Of a stretch of 64,000 bases of DNA, positions 32,045-42,864 are shown in pieces (position 1 is the stretch's first letter; each line of letters opens with the position of its first letter). Source of the stretch: Zasmidium citrigriseum (lineage: Eukaryota > Ascomycota > Dothideomycetes > Mycosphaerellales > Mycosphaerellaceae); NCBI GenBank assembly GCA_002786025.1, contig NHNW01000022.1, positions 124,001 to 188,000 of the forward strand. Direction: 5' to 3'. The notes under the pieces were generated by a model. That model was not told the DNA's origin and did not search any database. It saw only the letters and a list, made by a program, of their open reading frames with translations. The position numbers were made by a program, and so were the translations under genes.

Positions 32045-32424
32045 GACTGTTAACGGTGATTGATGACAAGACGGTGTCGTTTTTCTGGTCGTTGCTTTTT
32101 CCTTGAAGCGAGTTGAGAATTTGTTTTGTGAAGTAGAGAGTTGAAACAGAAAAAGCTGGATGTGAAGAAAGCTGGTAGGGAGCTCTCGCCAAGCCAATCA
32201 GGTCGAGACAAATGACCTTACCACGTGTTGAGGGGCCAGAGGATGTTACTCTGGCCTTCACTGGACCTCGCCGCCATTAATTGATGGGATGTGGCATAGG
32301 TGGCCTAGGGTTGATGATGTGGAAGGGATGAAGGAAAGCAGGAAAGAAGGATTTGAAGAAGTGCACGCACGGTCCACTCCAATCCCCAGCCCATATCGAC
32401 ACGTGAATATCCTTGAGCTCTTGG
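32045..32424. promoter_or_regulatory. RTG2 upstream region, 0.38 kb
   Basis: Between the RTG2 start and the stop of the TIR-like gene. CACGTG boxes are at 32222-32227 and 32400-32405. Whether they act on RTG2 is unknown. Confidence 0.4.
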
Positions 32425-34239
32425 CTATCTAACAATCTCTTCGATCATTTTCGGGCAGAGGAGTCGACACTGCCTCTCAAGAAATGCTACCCTCTCCCTA
32501 TCACTTTCTATCCCAAGTTTCTTCCCTTGCGGACTCGCGAGGAGATCCTTCGGCCCAGCACGTAGCCCTTCTTTCTCGTCATGTTCATACCATAAGTGCA
32601 ACCCATACTCCTCTCTTAGTGCCTTGATCATCATGACCTCCACAGAACACCAAGCCCTTTCGTGATACTCCTCATCCACCAGACTGATCAGAGCATTGCA
32701 CTGTGCAATGATGAGTGGCAGGGCAGAGATGCCTGGCTCGGGGGATTCTTGATCGATGCAAGCAAAGTCTATCCAGATGCCGAAGTGCTTGCTGTCGATT
32801 GTTGGGTGGAGTTTGAGATATTCATTGACGGCTCTCAAAGTCCGACGATACTGCTGGTGCTCGGCGTTGTCAGGGTGTGAGCGCCAAAGGTCACGAGTGA
32901 GCCAGCGGTAAGAGATGAAGACGATGTGCTTCGACGAGGCGTCCGCTGCTGATGGGTCGAAGTTTTGTGTTATGCTGTCGGTGCATCGAGGAAATCTCCC
33001 GAAGTTGACGAAGTCGGTGTATGGCACAAATTTGAAGCGGTCGAAAGAGGTGCGAAACTCGGTGTTGTGCTCGACTGCGGACGCATAAGCCATACGGATA
33101 CGATGGAGGCTGTCAGCCTTACGACCGAGTAGGATTGGCCGCATCTGATCGTGAAAGGTCTCTCGATAGTGCTTGCGCAGTCTCGCCTCTTTGAGGCGCT
33201 CGCCAAGCTGTACTGGTACATCTCCGACGGGAGACTTCTGCATCCTCCTCTTCAATGACTTCATTATGATAGCCTCGGCAGCGTCGTTATCATTGAAGAC
33301 AGCGTAGTCCAAGGCGTGATAATGATGCTCATCAGGCGTGTCCATCTCAGCGCCGGCATCGAGTAGCTCTCGAAGGTATTCGCAGTGTTCATCTGAAGGT
33401 TCCTTGGCAAATGCCACAGCTGGCGAGCACTTCTTGGGCAGGTCGAACTGTTCCAGAGCTGCTTGGTGATGACCAGCTCGGTACAGAGCTCGACCATAGA
33501 AAAAGCGACTGATTGCTTCAACCGCAGAGTCTGCGAATGGCTTCTCTTGTGTCTCGAGTTGTACGGCTTTCAATGCAGTGGCAATGGCTTGTCCATGCTC
33601 CTCGCGAGCACTGTAGCAGAGCGATAAGCGCGAAAGTCCGATAGCCTGCAGCACGATTGGGTAGTCGGACTTGGCCTTTGCTGGATCTGCAGCATATGCT
33701 TCTTTGAGCCTTTGCGCCAGGTCGATACGCTCTTGCAATTGCCTTGCAGCCGCTTCCAGTAGCTCGCGGTCGTTATGCCGTTGCGAGAGTTGGTAATTGA
33801 CCATGCCAAGATTGCCCACAGCTCTGCACATCCTTTGCAGTTCGTCCAACTCCGACGCCAGCGCGTATTGGTTTTGGAAGGCATCTCTGGCTGCCTCTAA
33901 TCGATTGAGCTGGCGATACAGGACTCCAAGGTCTCCAATGGCATTGAGGCGAAGGCGGCCGGCAAGTTCCCGTTGTGAGAGCAGCTCATTCAGCAGCGAA
34001 AGTGATTGTTCATATCTTCCCATGCATCGATTGACGAAAGCCAGGTCCTTCAGCAGTCTGTGTTTGCGGCCAGGATCTTCTTGAAGTTCCGAGGACGCAT
34101 CGTAGAGGCTAAGGCCGTTCGAGTAGGCTTGGAGAGCCATCTCCCATTGTCCTTCTTGGGCATGCTGCAATCCACGGTCTTTAACTTGCTGCCATGCTTT
34201 AACATAATCGAAAGCTGATACGCCTTCTAATTCCGTCAT
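32425..34239 (-). CDS. TPR-ankyrin-TIR-like domain protein, candidate NAD-cleaving signalling protein
   Basis: Intronless, 604 residues from MTELEGVSAFDYVKAWQQV. Residues about 10-265 form TPR-like helical pairs (for example QAYSNGLSLYDASSELQED, GDLGVLYRQLNRLEAARDAF, LGMVNYQLSQRH). Residues 285-330 look like one or two ankyrin units (YLRELLDAGAEMDTPDE, then HALDYAVFNDNDAAEAIIMK). A linker leads to a TIR-like fold from about 437: strand HIVFISYRW (438-446), IWIDFACIDQ (488-497), ALISLVDEEYHERAW, and WCSVE at 530-534. In TIR NADases the catalytic Glu sits in a WCxxE context, so Glu534 is the predicted catalytic residue. The family reading is my inference from motif spacing. No NB-ARC/NACHT switch is present. 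TIR-like proteins cleave NAD to make cell-death or immune signals in plants, animals and bacteria. Confidence 0.75.
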   Translation of the reverse strand: MTELEGVSAFDYVKAWQQVKDRGLQHAQEGQWEMALQAYSNGLSLYDASSELQEDPGRKHRLLKDLAFVNRCMGRYEQSLSLLNELLSQRELAGRLRLNAIGDLGVLYRQLNRLEAARDAFQNQYALASELDELQRMCRAVGNLGMVNYQLSQRHNDRELLEAAARQLQERIDLAQRLKEAYAADPAKAKSDYPIVLQAIGLSRLSLCYSAREEHGQAIATALKAVQLETQEKPFADSAVEAISRFFYGRALYRAGHHQAALEQFDLPKKCSPAVAFAKEPSDEHCEYLRELLDAGAEMDTPDEHHYHALDYAVFNDNDAAEAIIMKSLKRRMQKSPVGDVPVQLGERLKEARLRKHYRETFHDQMRPILLGRKADSLHRIRMAYASAVEHNTEFRTSFDRFKFVPYTDFVNFGRFPRCTDSITQNFDPSAADASSKHIVFISYRWLTRDLWRSHPDNAEHQQYRRTLRAVNEYLKLHPTIDSKHFGIWIDFACIDQESPEPGISALPLIIAQCNALISLVDEEYHERAWCSVEVMMIKALREEYGLHLWYEHDEKEGLRAGPKDLLASPQGKKLGIESDRERVAFLERQCRLLCPKMIEEIVR

Positions 34240-35290
34240 AATGGTCTCAAGAAGCGAGTGTTCTGATGAGGTCGGATCGTGCTCTTGTTAAGTGAGAAAT
34301 TTTACACGTTGACTGGACTTACTGTTATACAATTCTGCTCAACGTAGAAAGTATGATCCCGCTCAAACTCTATTGTATCTACGAGAGACCCTCCCGTCGT
34401 TCGTAGTTGCAGGCAGCAAGTACGGCTGAATTTGTGTGACAACACGTGATCCCATACACGTGATCGTCAACGCCCAGAAACAACATGAAGCAAGCAGTTT
34501 GAAGAAGAGAAAAAATGGCGCTGAAACGAGGATAAGAGCAACCGGGAACGCGTTTGGCTGCGGCAGTCTTCGATAGCCTCGCGATAGCCACGTGGGAGTA
34601 CGATCGGAGGTACGTCTCGGTCGGTGGGGGCTTGTAGAGACATCTTGATCTGGTCAGCAAGCATGTGCTAGGCCGGCGTGCCAGGCGGCCGCTCATTCCA
34701 GGCGTCATGTCATGTGCATAGCCAAGTCCCCGAGCAGGCGGTGCCGCCGATGGTGCTTCTTTGTAGCCGTCGGCGCCTGCTGCAGCAGGATTGGCTGCCG
34801 TGGGTCAGATGTCAATGTTGCTGGGTGTTTCTGCTATTTGTTGTTGGCGGTGTTGATGTTTGTAGCGCTGAAGCCAGTGCGGGCGGGAAGGGTTGCAAAG
34901 CTTCGCGGCTGGGGGCTGGAGACAGCGCCTGGACGCCCATCGACCGTGCCAGGCGCATCGCGACAGTGACGTGTGACGCATTTCCATCTACTCGCCCGAC
35001 CGGCCCATTGAGCCCATCGATATCGAGCGCGCAGCAGGTGAGTTCAGTGTTTTGCTTTGCTTACCCGCGCACTACATCCCGACCTCCCCTCCACCCGCCC
35101 CCATCGCATCAACAACGCGCCTGCTCCCTCTGCTCTGCACGGCCGTGTAACGCAGCTCTCACCACCATGCCAACCTCATGTGATTATTCATCCCCTCTGA
35201 CTGATCGCTATCCAGTCTCTAGCCCCAGCTTGATGGTGTCGCCGCCCCCAGCCCCGTCTCCGCGCCGCCCTCCACACCCTCACCCCAGCG
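34240..35290. promoter_or_regulatory. Divergent region between the TIR-like gene and SNF5, 1.05 kb
   Basis: Contains a direct pair CACGTGATC at 34443-34451 and 34457-34465 (204-226 bp upstream of the TIR-like ATG) and a further CACGTG at 34589-34594. The rest shows CT-rich leader-like sequence before the SNF5 start (35070-35290). Overlapping open frames (34678-35346) are not supported as genes. Confidence 0.45.
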
Positions 35291-37734
35291 ATGAGCGCCT
35301 CGCCATGGTCCTCCAACACCCCCGGCGCTGTCCAGGACGCCGATAGCGCAACCGCCAACAACCAACAGCAGGATTCGAATACAGATGGACCCGACGCGAT
35401 TCGAGAAGGGAAGCAGAAGGCCAAGGAGACCATGGCCGCCGCCGGGCTGAGCTCTGGAGACTCGCCCGCCCAGGCGCAACAACCATCAGACATGGCAAAT
35501 GGATCTGCGCAGGCCAATGGCGCGCCTCAATTGAGCAGGAAGAGGTCGCGAGATGGAACCCAGCTCCCTGTGGCTCAGTCCTCTGCCAGTAGTGATGGCG
35601 CGAATGATCCGGCGCATAACGAGATTCTACTGGATCGCTATATCCAGCGCGATATGCTACACGGCGCCGCTATGAATGACCAGGACGAACGATCACGAAA
35701 TCTGATACAGGCCAAGAAGATGGAGAAGGAGTTCTACATGAATGAGGTGGCTGTGAGGAGGAAGCAAGATCCGGGTTCTATCTTCGGCTACGGTTTCATG
35801 GGTTTCGGCAATGGAACAACGAACGCGCGGAGCCAGATTGTCTACAGCTCGAATCGTGGTCCGCCAAAAGGTCGAAGATCTAAGATTCTGAATGTGAACC
35901 GAAAGGACAACGCGCAGCAGGCAGAGCAGCATGAAGAATTGGTTCCCGTACGATTGGACATCGAGCTGGACAAGCTGAGGTTGCGCGACACGTTCACGTG
36001 GAATCTGCATGAAAAATGCATTCCCCAGGACCTATTCGCGGATTACCTGTTGGAAGACCTCAAAGTCCCACCTGAGTCCGTACCCGAGGTGAAACGGCAG
36101 GTCAACGCGGAAATGCAAGATCAGATACAGAACTTCTATCCTCATATAATCGTTGAGGATGGCCCGCTGGAACAGGGGAAGCCTTACGCAGAGCACAAGG
36201 ACGATGAGATGCGAATACAAATCAAGCTCAACATCACAATCGGCCGAATCACGCTCGTGGACCAATTCGAATGGGACATAAACAACCCGCTCAACTCTCC
36301 TGAAGAGTTTGCGCGCCAGATGGCATGGGAAAACGCCCTTAGTGGAGAATTCACCACTGCCATTGCGCATTCAATACGGGAGCAGAGCCAGCTCTACACC
36401 AAGAGCTTATATTTGACGAACCATCCATTTGATGGACGGCCAGTGGAGGATCCGGATTTGAGAGATGGTTTCCTACCTGCGCCTATACACAGCGCCTTCA
36501 GGCCGCATGCAGCCCAGAAGGACTACACACCGTACATGTACGAGATGAGCGAAGCCGAGCTGGAAAGGACGGAAACATCGATGATGCGTGAACACAGAGC
36601 GCAGAAACGACAGTTGAACAGGCGAGGAGGACCGGCTCTTCCAGACCTCAAGGACAGGCAAAGGACAGTGCGGTCACTCATCGTACACTCGGTCATTCCA
36701 GGAGCTGTGGAGACTTTCGAGACTACCGGCATCCTCAAGACCCGGCGTGGCGGCAGAGGTGGACGACGAGGTGCCAGGAACGATGGCGATGTTGATTCAG
36801 ACGATCTCGATAGTGAAGAGTCTGGTGCTGATTCACCCGCTCCATCGACAGTCATGGCGACCGGAGGCACAGCACGAACCCGTGGAATGCGTGGAGCTGC
36901 CGCGGCCGCGCAGGCTAATATGCGCGCCGGATATGGTAGATCAGCGACTCCCGACTCACAGCTACTCTCCGCGCCGCATACCGAGACGAGGACATCCACG
37001 AGGAAGAGCCAGTTGCGGGAAGAGAGCGTGGCCGATGACAACGACCAGCTCATCGTCAAGCTCAAGATAAGCAGAGCGAAGTTCAAGGCATTCTGGGAAG
37101 AATACCAGGCCAAGAAGCGCGCGAAGGAGTTCCCGTTGTCTGGCTACGCCTCTCAACCGCCGCCGGGTCTCAATCTCGGCACGCCGACTCGAGGAGCACC
37201 GAGTACGCCTGGCGCAACACCTCGATCACAGGCACGAGGGACACCTCAGCCAAACGGAGGCCATTCCCGCGCAGCGTCGACAGCCCGAACAACTGCCAAC
37301 GTCCAATACGATTCCCGAGGCGCTGTAGACACCGACCACTGGCCCAGTCAAGACGACACACCTGTGAGTTTCCCTCCCTTTCCATATCCCAAATCAAACC
37401 CCAACTAACCCCCTCCCAGCCCGCCCCACCCCCCTGGCTCTCCCTCGCAATCCGCAACCTGCAAGACCGGCACCCCGACGACAACTTCGTCCCCCTAATG
37501 AAACCCTACGGCATCTCCCTCGAAACCGGCGACATTACCAAAGTGAACCTCTCCCCCGGCGACCCACCGCCTCAAGGTCTCAAATTACAGTACCTACCCC
37601 GAATTCGCTGTAACGATTGTCCTGGTAAGTTGTATACCGCGCAATTGGGCAAGGTGGAGGAGGAATTCGAGGTACATTTGCGGAATAAAAAGCATCGGCA
37701 TGCGGTGGAGGAGAGGTTGGCGAGGGGGAAGTAG
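35291..37734 (+). CDS. SNF5/SMARCB1-family chromatin remodeller subunit (Snf5/Sfh1)
   Basis: Exons are 35291-37363 and 37420-37734; 795 residues from MSASPWSSNTPGAVQDADS. It is a core subunit of SWI/SNF- or RSC-type ATP-dependent remodelling complexes. The SNF5 domain has its two repeats at roughly 217-260 (ELVPVRLDIELDKLRLRDTF, then QDLFADYLLEDL) and 307-375 (RIQIKLNITIGRITLVDQFEW, then FARQMAWENALSGEFTTAIA). Regions before and after are disordered, Ala/Gln/Ser-rich, with an RGGRGGRRG patch near 490. The short second exon encodes PPPWLSLAIRNLQDRHPDD and a conserved-looking Cys pair (RIRCNDCPGKLYT) with a basic end, typical of filamentous-fungal forms. Whether it is Snf5 or Sfh1 cannot be decided from one sequence. 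Confidence 0.93.
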
Positions 37735-38647
37735 GGGAGGGATGAGGGAATGGGGCTTGTATAAAAAGTGAGGAGGGGGGAGGAGACAGGGGATTGGAAA
37801 CGAGTTGTGTTCTTTCCATGGATTACGCGAGAAGCGGCGAGTGAGATGAAATGATAGAGTACTTGTATGCAAAGAGAGAGTTTCAAAGAAAAGCTATTTC
37901 TCGTCACATCAATCTTCGTCGATTCCTGCAGCCTGCAGTCGGAAAGTACACGAGACGGAACAGTGTGGTAGTGATGACAATACTCAGGTACCGCATTTCT
38001 CAACTATCTGGTCCATCCGTTCGGAAAGACACATGTACGCACACCAACCACATGCAGTATTTCCCCAAGAAAGTGAGCGTTTTTTCGTACCCTTCCCCTC
38101 TCCATTCCACCAAGAAGTTCCCATGCACGCTCTCTGTTATGAGCAATCAAAAAAGATCAGAAACAAGTACAGCAAAAGCAAGCAAGCAAGATGCATTTCA
38201 CGCGTGTTCGCCCTTCGAAGACTCGCGGTCCTCGCTGGGAGCTGGTGTGCTCGCTCGTGGGCTGTAGTGCGTGTGTCGGTTGGTGGTAAGAGTACAGTGG
38301 TCGGTGGGTGCAGTTTGGGGATAGGAATGCTGTATGCTGAGGTCGCCTTCGTGCGAAGTCGTCTTGTTCGGCGTTGGTTGCGCCATTCGTGATGCACCTC
38401 CTCGATGGCGCTAAGTTGTAGTTGATCGTATTCGTCAGGCGGTTCGTGTAGTACGTGGCATGGCGCGGCATGACCCCCAGCCACTCGCCGAGCCATTTCC
38501 GTCCAGTGCTGAAACTCAAGGCCTGGCCGGACGTAATACACGCCGCATCCCTCGGGACAAGTCGGTCTCGGCCGCTTGCTTTCTTTCACATACTCATTCG
38601 TGGAAGGCTGATGACAGTCGAATGGATTTTCGGTCGCCGTTCGCTTC
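37735..38647. other. Convergent intergenic region, 0.9 kb
   Basis: 3' flanks of SNF5 and RCO1. A 150-codon minus frame at 38137-38589 has no motif and is not called. Nothing else seen. Confidence 0.45.
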
Positions 38648-41600
38648 TCAGGTCTTGCTGCCCTCCAACTTCCGGCGGATGAGCTCCTGCAGCATCTGCA
38701 GCTCCTTCCGCTGCTCCGCGGAAAGCTGGTCGGTCTGCTCAGAAGATGGAGGCGATGGCGGTACCAGCGATGAGGCCGACTTGGCCTTCTCGGCTTCTTC
38801 AGCTGCCATCATTTCGTTCACGACCTTGGGTGATGCTTCGGCCTGCGGCGATCGGTGCGATTAGTATCGAGCTGACGTCATGAGTAAGGGGTAGGAAAAG
38901 AACTTACGATCAAGGTGCCCACCAAGTTCTGCACTTGGTCGCCGCCGAGGTTGAGGTCTTGGTTCTCGCTTGCGAATTGTGTCAGGTTGAGAGCGATTTG
39001 CTGCTCGTTGAAGGGGCGCTTTGCAAAGTTGGCTTGCTCCAGCGCTGATGGTGGGTTCGGCGTCTGTGCGGCCATGCGAACTCGTTCGTATGCCTCTTCA
39101 TCTCGTATTTGCTGGACGCGGGTGCTGTAGATCTGATGTTAGCGGATGAAGAAGGGATGCAAAAATAGGGACTATGCGAACCTCTTGACTTTGTCGATGA
39201 AGTCGAGCTTGATGCCATGAGCTGGCAGCTTGTAGACCGTACCGCCGTCGTCATGGTCGTAGAACTCCGAATCAGACGCGTCGCTTTCATCGTCCAGAAC
39301 GTCGATGATTCCGTTATTACGATGACCACGCGTGAGCGAGGCGTCGTTGACTTTCGCGTTTTTGGGCCTTCGCAGATGGATGGTGCGACGAGGTCGGTTG
39401 AGACGCGCCATGTCTACTTTGCGCAGCTCATGGTCGGCGTGCAGTGGACAAATCCAGTCGTGGGCCTTCTTGTTGTTCGAGTTCAGAGCTGGTGGGTTGG
39501 CGAGCGGAGGGTCGAGACAGTCAAGATGCCAGTGCTGTCCGCAGTGGTCGCAGGTGATGATGTCGCGTTTGCCTTCCGATGTCTTGCCACACGAGTAGCA
39601 GAGCATCAAGTTGCCCTTATTGTCGCGCAGTCGCTTCCAGTCTGTCTTCTCCTCGGTGTAGCCGGGTCGGTTTCTGCACGCGTTGTTAGCACAATGCTTT
39701 GAAAGACACGTGGAACTCGACATACCTCGTGGGCTTTGTCACGTTCAAAGCCTCGATGAAAGAGCCGTTCCTGTCGGTGGCAACGCCATCGAAGTACTCG
39801 CGAACATCTTGAGGGAGCGAGAAATTGGCTGGATTGCGCTTCTTCAAGCTGCTGATGAGCGGACCGAAGATGCCGCGTGATGCCTTCTCGGGTGACTGCG
39901 TCGTCGCTGGCCTTTTGGCCACGCAGATGTTGCAATACCATGGCTCGTCGAGCTCTTGCGAGTCTTCGTTGAGCGGCGGGTCGAGGCAACTGAAGTGGAA
40001 CGCGCGATCGCATCCATCGCAGCAGAGCAAGTAGCCGCTGCTGTGGCAAGCCGAGCAGAAGTCGTTGTTCTCGGAGAGCTGTGGAAAATGTATCAGATCA
40101 TGCTTGTCCTGAGCTGGAAACAGAGTAACGAAAGGGGGCGTTGAAACGCGACGTTGGGGGAGATGCATGGGTGGTGTGTTGGGTTGAGAAAGTTGTGTGG
40201 GAACGGAAGACGAGCTTTAGCGCAGCCTGCGCGTTGTCTTACCTCGTCGTTGTCATCATCCCCGATTGGGCTTTCCCTTCCCGCGCCACCAGCGCCTGAC
40301 ACGCCAGCGAGGCCTGCGAGCTGTTTCTTTTCTGGCCTGTTGATGGAGATGATGTTAGTCTTTGCTTCGTCTTCTGCTATTGTTGCGTATTGTCCGGCGC
40401 TTTGCAGCTCTGCACTGTGGGCGGAAAGGCACCAAGATGGGTACATTCCGACGCCAAACACGCAGCGTGTCATCTCGAGGCGAGACGCTCATGTGGCGTC
40501 TGCATCTTGATGGTGAGTGAAGGGTGAGGGAAAGGAATACTTACGATGTCTTCGTCTTGGCCCTCTTACCGGCCGGCTTGACGGGTGGCAGACGTGGCGT
40601 GCTCTGCCGTGAGGTGACCGGTGACAACTCAGAGAGTGGCGAGTCGGCATCCATGGACGCTGCTCTACTGCCTCTCAGGCTGGCGGTACGGCTGCTCGTC
40701 GCATCCAGCTTCAGCGACGGGGCGAGAAGTGCATCTTCCTTGACGCGGGCGGCGCGTGAGCGTGGAGGTGGCCTGCGGATGTTGCTGTCCTCGTACTCGA
40801 AGTCGCGGGTGACGGTCTCGTTCAGCTTCTGCTTCTTCGCGGCAAAGGCACGATCGCGCTCTTCTTCAAGTTCGGCCTCTGCTGAGGTGCGCTTCGCCAC
40901 AGCGCCGGGCACCATGAGAGAGCCACGCTCTGCAGCATGGTCTTTACCCTTGACGCCATTGGCACGGCCTGGCGGTCCTTCGAGGGCACTGTCTGGCTCC
41001 TCAGGCTGGTCGAGGTCCATCTCGTTGTTGTCCTCGTTGGAGGTGAGAGACGTGAGTGATGAGTCGCTGCCGGCACTGCCAGCACGCTTTCTTGGTGAGA
41101 CCGACATGGCTCCGTTTCCAGTGCGTCGTCGGTTGGGGTCTTTGGCGGGTGACTTGACTTTGAGTGAAATCTTGGGTTTTGTAGGTTCTGGATGTTCAGT
41201 AGAAGGAATGGCAGAAGAGGTGTCGGGTTTGGTGTGAGTGCGAGAAGGCAGGTTGAAGTTGGCGGCCGGCGAAAGAGTTGGTGCGGTGTTCCTATTGTCG
41301 CTATTGTGCAGCAAGCCGTTGGGGTTTGCAGCCGGCTGCTGCCGAGCTTGGGCCTTTGCGTCCTTGGATTTCTTCTCGTCCTTCAGTTTCTTTTTGGCGG
41401 CACGCACGTAGTCCTGGAATCCGGCATTCTGCTCGGGAGTGGCCTTCTGAGTGAGGACTGCCTCGAGCAGTATTCGTAGATGCAGGTCCTTCAGACTCTG
41501 CTGGTAGACGGCGTTCACGGCGGCAGCGAGATCTGGCTTGCCCACGCCATATGCCCGCTCTTTGGCGGCCTCAACCACGCGATACAGCTTGTCGTCGTCG

Positions 41601-42184
41601 TACTCGAACTTGTGATTGGCGATGGTAGGGCTGCCCTCCCCCTTGACGGCAGAGGCGGCTGGTGTGGCCGATTCACTCTTCCGTTTGACCGCCCGCGAGC
41701 GTGTGCTGCGCTCTTTCTTCTTGCCGTTCATCTTTGGTGCGTAGTCGCCGTCCTTTTCGTCATCTATCACGATGGCTTGTGGTGCTGGAGTGCCGGAATG
41801 TTGCGGTGTGGCAGGAGCAGGCGCAGGAGTGCCTTCTGGAGTCTCCTGAGCGTCCAAGCCGACAGCGGCAGAGCTTCGCCCCAGCACCGATTTTCGAGGC
41901 CCATCGCCCTTCACCCTCGCCTTCACCTTCGCGTTCGGCGCCTCGCCAAGTGGCTGCATGTGTTCCAACACTCCCCAGGGCCCGGCGCCGTGATCTTGAT
42001 AACTCGGTTTGGGAGCCGCCAACGCAGGCTCCACCCACCCGTCCAGTGTGTTCTTCTGCACCGCCCTTTCCTTCCCCAAGCCCTTGCTCTGGCTCCTCTG
42101 TCCTGCCTCCATCGGTCCACGCGAACTGCTTCTCCGCTCGTCGAGTCCTCGCCTGGCGCGGATGTCGGTCGTAGGGGCAGGCAT
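38648..42184 (-). CDS. RCO1: PHD-finger protein RCO1, Rpd3S histone deacetylase subunit
   Basis: Six exons: 42184-40545, 40336-40243, 40078-39726, 39673-39182, 39124-38908 and 38842-38648; 996 residues. Rco1 targets the Rpd3S deacetylase to transcribed chromatin by reading unmodified H3 tails with its PHD finger and working with Eaf3. PHD1 is C4HC3: CSACHSSGYLLCCDGCDRAF, then HFSC and YCNIC. PHD2 follows about 90 residues later: CYSCGKTSEGKRDIITCDHC, HWHLDCLDPP, WICPLH. The N-terminal 545 residues are largely disordered with basic and Ser/Pro-rich stretches. A helical segment (KLYRVVEAAKERAYGVGKPD) near residue 195 is also seen. The C-terminus is a Glu-rich coil (QRKELQMLQELIRRKLEG). The exon 5 acceptor was set at CTACAG because only that keeps STRVQQIRDEEAYERVRMAAQ in frame. 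Confidence 0.93.
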
Positions 42185-42864
42185 GTTCGCACGCCGCTGT
42201 ACACAGGCGTTAGCGCATGGCACATGTCACATGTGATTATTATTCATTTACCCAGGGCTATGCTTGCCTTATGGCGGCGGTGTGCACAGTGTTGACGCGA
42301 AATGCGCGTCCTGGCGATCGTGTGAATTCGACGGGAGATGGCTCGCCAAAGGAGAGAGACTTGCGTTTGTCCCAAAAGTGCTGAGACCCAGACGACCACC
42401 TATGCCAACGCTGCAGGCTTCTTTCTCGCTCGAGAGCCGGAAACACCCACTCTACTTTTGCTCCTGCACTCAGTAACTATGGTGAAATCCCCGAGGCTAG
42501 CCTCTGATTGCCACAGAAATGTGTAATTCCGAATCGTCTCCCGCCTCCACGCCACGAGTTTTAGACATCAGCCTGACTTTGCCTGACCACATCAGGCGCA
42601 CAATGAATCACTATTGGAAGGGCGAAGAACGGCGTACTTTTCAAACGTCATTGATATTTCTCGTCTTAGCTACGTAGTCACCTTGTCGAAGGTTTCTGCT
42701 GGCTGTCATCGCCATTCATTCATTTCTTTAGCCTCCCTCCCCTGAGAGGTTGGCTAGTTGATTGCCACTTCGCAGGAGCCTAGCCTCAGAGTCTGGCTCA
42801 GGCAATCAACCACACGTCCTGGTGATCTCATAGCACTGATTGGAGACATAGCGGACGATATAAC
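42185..42864. other. Intergenic, 0.68 kb
   Basis: RCO1 promoter and 3' flank of the PA2G4 homologue, both on the minus strand. No gene seen. Confidence 0.45.

Noticed and set aside
38137..38589. 150-codon minus-strand frame between SNF5 and RCO1
   Set aside because: His/Pro/Thr-rich without domain; multiple competing frames cover the same DNA.
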